Below are positions 61,310 to 64,000 of a stretch of DNA of 64,000 nt, one piece after another. Below the pieces are notes generated by a model that was not told the origin of the DNA, made no database searches, and worked only from the letters and a program-made list of their open reading frames with translations. Position 1 is the stretch's first letter; each line of letters opens with the position of its first letter. The position numbers were made by a program, and so were the translations under genes. The stretch comes from Arthrobacter sp. efr-133-R2A-120 (GTDB lineage Bacteria > Actinomycetota > Actinomycetes > Actinomycetales > Micrococcaceae). The DNA is taken from assembly GCF_030209835.1 (NCBI RefSeq), contig NZ_JARVRF010000018.1, positions 26,217 through 90,216 of the forward strand, in the 5' to 3' direction.

Positions 61310-62653
61310 ATGACTGTCGTACCCCTCCCATTGGCGCAGACCGTGCCCGGCGGCGAATTGATCCACGGTGCCGAAGGCGGCTCCGTTGTCCGGCGTTCAG
61401 TGCTTCCGGGAGGCGTCCGGGTGCTCACTGAGGCCATGCCCGGGCAGCGTTCGGCAACCATCGGATTCTGGGTGGGGGTCGGCTCCCGGGACGAGGCGGA
61501 CGGCCAGCACGGCTCCACCCACTTCCTTGAGCATCTCTTGTTCAAAGGCACCAAGAAGCGCACAGCCCTGGAGATCGCTTCCGCTTTCGACGAGGTCGGC
61601 GGCGAATCCAACGCGGCCACCGCGAAGGAAAGCACGTGCTACTTCGCCCGCGTGCTGGACACGGACCTCCCTATGGCTATCGACGTCATTGCCGACATGA
61701 TCACCGGTGCAGTTCTGGATCCTGCCGAACTTGAACAGGAACGCGACGTGATCCTTGAGGAAATCGCCATGGACAGCGATGACCCCACCGACGTCGCGCA
61801 TGAAAACTTCGTGGCTGCCGTTCTCGGTGTGCATCCGCTGGGGCGCCCGATCGGGGGCACCCCTGCCGCCATCAAGGCCGTGTCCCGGGATTCCGTGTGG
61901 GCACACTACCAGCGCTATTACCGGCCGGACGAAATCGTCATCACCGCCGCCGGTGGCCTGGACCACGACGTCGTGTGCCGCCTCGTGCTCGATGCCTTGC
62001 GGACGGCCGGGTGGGAGCTGAAGGACGCCGCTGCCCCTGTTGAGCGCCGCCCCACCGAGCGGGCGGACATCACGGGTACCGCAGGGCTGCATGTGATCAA
62101 GCGCCCCGTGGAGCAGGCCAACATCATCATGGGTTGCCCCTCGATCGTGGCCACCGACGATCGTCGCTTCGTGATGAGCGTGCTGAACGCGGTCCTTGGC
62201 GGTGGCATGTCTTCACGCCTCTTCCAGGAGATCCGCGAAAAGCGGGGCCTCGTCTATTCCACCTACTCCTTTGCCTCCGCTTATGCGGACGCGGGCTACT
62301 TCGGCATGTACGCCGGCTGCACACCGTCGAAGGTCAAGCAGGTCCTGGAACTCCTGGGCGCCGAACTGGACAAGCTCGCTGCTGACGGAATCACCGACGA
62401 GGAATTGCGCAAGGCCGTGGGCCAATTGTGCGGCGGAATCGTCCTGGCGCTGGAAGACACCGGTTCCCGGATGTCCCGCCTTGGCCGCGCCGAACTCGTC
62501 TCGGGCGAATTCCAGGACATCGACGAGACGCTGGACCGCATCAAGGCCGTCACCGCCGAGCAGGTCCAGGAACTCGCCCGTGTGCTCGCCGAAGCCCCCC
62601 GCACCGTGACCGTCGTCGGGCCCTTCGAAGAAACCGAGACGTTCGGCCTCTGA
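61310..62653 (+). CDS. M16-family metallopeptidase (insulinase type)
   Basis: The 447-residue protein has the inverted zinc motif in GSTHFLEHLLFKGTKKRTA (HxxEH), with the distant Glu ligand in QERDVILEEIAMDSDDPTD, and the M16 second domain with YSTYSFASAYADAGYFGMYAG. Such single-chain peptidases act on peptides or leader sequences; the gene commonly follows pnp in Gram-positive bacteria. ATG 61310 is preferred over TTG 61307 and has GAAAGG ahead. It is followed by a long nested palindrome. Substrate unknown. Confidence 0.95.
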   Translation: MTVVPLPLAQTVPGGELIHGAEGGSVVRRSVLPGGVRVLTEAMPGQRSATIGFWVGVGSRDEADGQHGSTHFLEHLLFKGTKKRTALEIASAFDEVGGESNAATAKESTCYFARVLDTDLPMAIDVIADMITGAVLDPAELEQERDVILEEIAMDSDDPTDVAHENFVAAVLGVHPLGRPIGGTPAAIKAVSRDSVWAHYQRYYRPDEIVITAAGGLDHDVVCRLVLDALRTAGWELKDAAAPVERRPTERADITGTAGLHVIKRPVEQANIIMGCPSIVATDDRRFVMSVLNAVLGGGMSSRLFQEIREKRGLVYSTYSFASAYADAGYFGMYAGCTPSKVKQVLELLGAELDKLAADGITDEELRKAVGQLCGGIVLALEDTGSRMSRLGRAELVSGEFQDIDETLDRIKAVTAEQVQELARVLAEAPRTVTVVGPFEETETFGL

Positions 62654-62654
62654 G

Positions 62655-62733
62655 GGACATGCCCCTCGTTCGAGCTTAGGAGTGGACATAGCCCTGATAT
62701 GTCCACTCCTGGCCTGGAACAGGGGGCATGTCC
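62655..62733. repeat. 79-base nested palindrome after the M16 gene
   Basis: Outer arms GGACATGCCCC (62655-62665) and its complement (62723-62733) enclose inner arms AGGAGTGGACATA (62678-62690) and its complement (62698-62710) with a 7-base loop. It may be a terminator or a REP-type element. The pnp terminator shares the GTGGACAT/ATGTCCAC core. Confidence 0.8.
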
Positions 62734-62809
62734 GGTGGGGAAGGCTGGACGCGCCTGCTCGATGGGGAACATGATGGTGACGTATCCATCGTCTCGCGCA
62801 GGAGTCGCC

Positions 62810-63271
62810 ATGAACGAGCCATTGAAGAGTCATGCACACACTGCGCTGGAAGCCTTCCTGGGCCATTGGCGGGGGAGTACCGAGCTTGCGGCGTCGCCGT
62901 GGGGACCCGCCCGGACCGCCGACGCCGAGGTGACTTTTTCTCGCGCGGCGGGAGGTTACGCCTTGGTGCAAAGCTACCGGCACATTGAGCCCGACGGCAC
63001 TCATTTCGAGGGGCACGGTGTCTTTACCGTTGACCCGGACCACGGGGACACCTTGTGGTACTACGTGGACAGCATGGGCCGGCCGCCGGAAGCTCCGGCC
63101 CGCGGGCATTGGGAGGACGGCACACTCAGGCTTGAGAGGCGTAGCCCTCGCGGGACCGCTCGGCACACTTTCAAGGTGGACGGCGGCGTGCTGACCCACA
63201 TGGCGGAACTGAGGCTTGGGGACGCCGCGACGTTCAGCCCGTTCATGATCTCTGTCTGCAGGCGCGTCTAG
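62810..63271 (+). CDS. DUF1579-like protein
   Basis: The 153-residue protein resembles the DUF1579 beta-barrel family: ALEAFLGHWRGSTELAASPWGPART, then FSRAAGGYALVQSYRHIEPDG and GHGVFTVDPDHGDTLWYYVDS. Such proteins are soluble, of unknown function. The ATG at 62810 has AGGAG ahead and gives a normal N-terminus; longer in-frame starts run back into the palindrome. It is monocistronic and converges on the small gene at 63297. Confidence 0.75.
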   Translation: MNEPLKSHAHTALEAFLGHWRGSTELAASPWGPARTADAEVTFSRAAGGYALVQSYRHIEPDGTHFEGHGVFTVDPDHGDTLWYYVDSMGRPPEAPARGHWEDGTLRLERRSPRGTARHTFKVDGGVLTHMAELRLGDAATFSPFMISVCRRV

Positions 63272-63296
63272 GGCTCACGTCAAGCAGGCACGGCAT

Positions 63297-63590
63297 TCAG
63301 AGGATCCTGGCCTCCATCGACTCAACGATCCGGGCATCGGGCAGACCATCGAGCGAGGCCGGCCTTCCAGGTCCACTCCACACCCTTGTCCGCAAGGTGT
63401 CCAGCATTGATTCAGCTTGCACGCGCTCGGCGAAATCAAGCTCGATCAAGACGCGCTGCGAATCGTCCACGGGCCTGGAGACCCTGTAGGAGACAACGCC
63501 GGAGCCTGCGCGATCTGCCGGATCCGAGTCGAACGACTGCTTCCATGCGCCGAAGTCGTTCACAGCGTGTTCGATCAGGAGGGTGTACAT
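63297..63590 (-). CDS. small hypothetical protein, ferredoxin-like fold
   Basis: The 97-residue protein reads MYTLLIEHAVNDFGAWKQSF, then VVSYRVSRPVDDSQRVLIEL and DTLRTRVWSGPGRP. The opening pattern (EHxVxDFxxWKxxFD) resembles dimeric alpha-beta barrel proteins related to antibiotic-biosynthesis monooxygenases. No catalytic residues can be named. The ATG at 63590 is followed upstream by ACAGCCATG context with AGGAAC nearby. It lies downstream of the moaD gene in the same direction, 80 bases away, so possibly separate. Confidence 0.7.
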   Translation of the reverse strand: MYTLLIEHAVNDFGAWKQSFDSDPADRAGSGVVSYRVSRPVDDSQRVLIELDFAERVQAESMLDTLRTRVWSGPGRPASLDGLPDARIVESMEARIL

Positions 63591-63670
63591 GGCTGTTCCT
63601 TTGCTGTTGCGCGGATAGGCACAGCGTAGGCTCCTTCGACCCGGGGAACCACCCTTCGGCCGTGGCCGGT

Positions 63671-63937
63671 TCAGCCCCCGGCAAACGGCGGGAGGACGTC
63701 GACGACGTCGTCCGCACCGAGAGCGGCCGAATGGTCGCGGACTGCCACCTCGTTGCGCAGGAAGCTGCTGCGCGAAATGATCCGGGCCAGGGGCGGCGTG
63801 CCGGCCGGTGGTTCCGGACGTTCGACGGCGAGCACGGCCGCGATCAGTCCGTCCAGGCTGGTTCCTTCCGGAAGATCGTGGTGTTCCTCTTCAACGCCTG
63901 CCGCGGCGCGCGCCGCAGCGAAGTATCTTACGAGCAA
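63671..63937 (-). CDS. moaD: MoaD/ThiS-family sulfur carrier protein
   Basis: The 88-residue ubiquitin-like protein opens with LVRYFAAARAAAGVEEEHHDLPEG and ends DDVVDVLPPFAGG, with the C-terminal Gly-Gly that carries sulfur as a thiocarboxylate. As small subunit of molybdopterin synthase it delivers sulfur to precursor Z in molybdenum cofactor synthesis. It starts with TTG at 63937 with GGAGG eight bases ahead, inside the end of the upstream moaA coding region. The adjacent moaA remnant supports MoaD over ThiS. Confidence 0.88.
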   Translation of the reverse strand: MLVRYFAAARAAAGVEEEHHDLPEGTSLDGLIAAVLAVERPEPPAGTPPLARIISRSSFLRNEVAVRDHSAALGADDVVDVLPPFAGG

Positions 63938-63941
63938 AGTC

Positions 63942-64000
63942 TCAGCCTCCGATGGCGCTCATGCTGCGGTCCGGTTGGATGAAGTCGGGTGCGCCGAGGC
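63942..64000 (-). CDS. moaA: C-terminus of GTP 3',8-cyclase, gene enters from the right edge
   Basis: Only the last 18 codons are in view: LGAPDFIQPDRSMSAIGG, then TGA at 63942-63944. The C-terminal MSxIGG with the double glycine is the hallmark of MoaA, the radical-SAM enzyme that turns GTP into the first molybdopterin precursor. It lies four bases upstream of moaD in the same direction. The call rests on the short tail and the moaD neighbour. Confidence 0.75.
   Translation of the reverse strand, partial: LGAPDFIQPDRSMSAIGG

Noticed and set aside
58915..61635. A 906-codon open frame on the reverse strand opposite pnp
   Set aside because: It is antisense to a certain gene and its composition reflects the codon bias of pnp.

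Overview
The window is GC-rich chromosomal DNA with GTG/TTG starts, tightly packed genes and many 1- or 4-base start/stop overlaps. The gene order (rpsB-tsf-pyrH-frr-cdsA; dxr-M50 protease-ispG-GNAT; proS; rimP-nusA-ylxR-infB-rbfA-truB-ribF-rpsO-pnp-M16 peptidase) and the content (YlxR, Rip1-type protease, DUF4439, DUF4383, MaoC/CitE-type leucine genes) point to an actinomycete of the Micrococcaceae, most likely Arthrobacter or a close relative. This is an inference from gene order and protein character, not from a database match. I see no rRNA, tRNA, CRISPR array, prophage or insertion sequence.

Layout. 1-4700: two hydrolases, an ECF sigma factor with a membrane partner, a glutaryl-CoA-dehydrogenase-like enzyme and a secreted M23 peptidase whose reading frame lacks a stop where it should end. 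5068-10023: the translation/lipid block rpsB, tsf, pyrH, frr, cdsA and a DivIVA-domain gene, with strong hairpins. 10071-15955: a LytS/LytR-type two-component system in an operon with a DUF485/symporter pair, divergent from a second DUF485/acetate-symporter pair. 16101-17108: two small membrane proteins. 17246-30253: a branched-chain amino acid catabolic island. An Lrp-type regulator diverges from the E1alpha, E1beta and E2 genes of a 2-oxoacid dehydrogenase; a TetR regulator diverges from a seven-gene operon (biotin-dependent carboxylase beta and alpha, acyl-CoA dehydrogenase, CoA-transferase A and B, MaoC hydratase, CitE-like lyase) that can take leucine carbons to acetoacetate and acetyl-CoA.

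30289-39139: a lipase-maturation-factor-like membrane protein, dxr, an intramembrane protease, YciI, ispG, a GNAT protein and a TetR-controlled ABC exporter. 39140-46628: a palindrome-rich spacer, proS, a TauE-type permease, a PLP decarboxylase, an APH(6)-type kinase, a VIT-family transporter and a DUF4439 protein. 46753-62653: the translation/RNA block rimP to pnp and an M16 peptidase, interrupted by a deaminase, an aminotransferase and tryptophan 2,3-dioxygenase. 62810-64000: small genes and the end of a molybdopterin locus (moaD and the C-terminus of moaA).

Regulation visible in the DNA. Three copies of AGTTA-N8-TAAC occur: two between the TetR gene and the carboxylase operon, and one 19 kb away in front of the glutaryl-CoA-dehydrogenase-like gene, which suggests one regulon. 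Two CRP/GlxR-type palindromes (TGTGA-N6-TCACA) lie before the acetate symporter pair and before the 2-oxoacid dehydrogenase operon. The ABC exporter has its own palindromic operator. Two convergent gene junctions carry members of a dispersed palindrome family with the same 12-base loop. I found no wholly new system; the best leads are the shared TetR operator, the missing stop of the M23 frame, the rpsB leader and the palindrome family.
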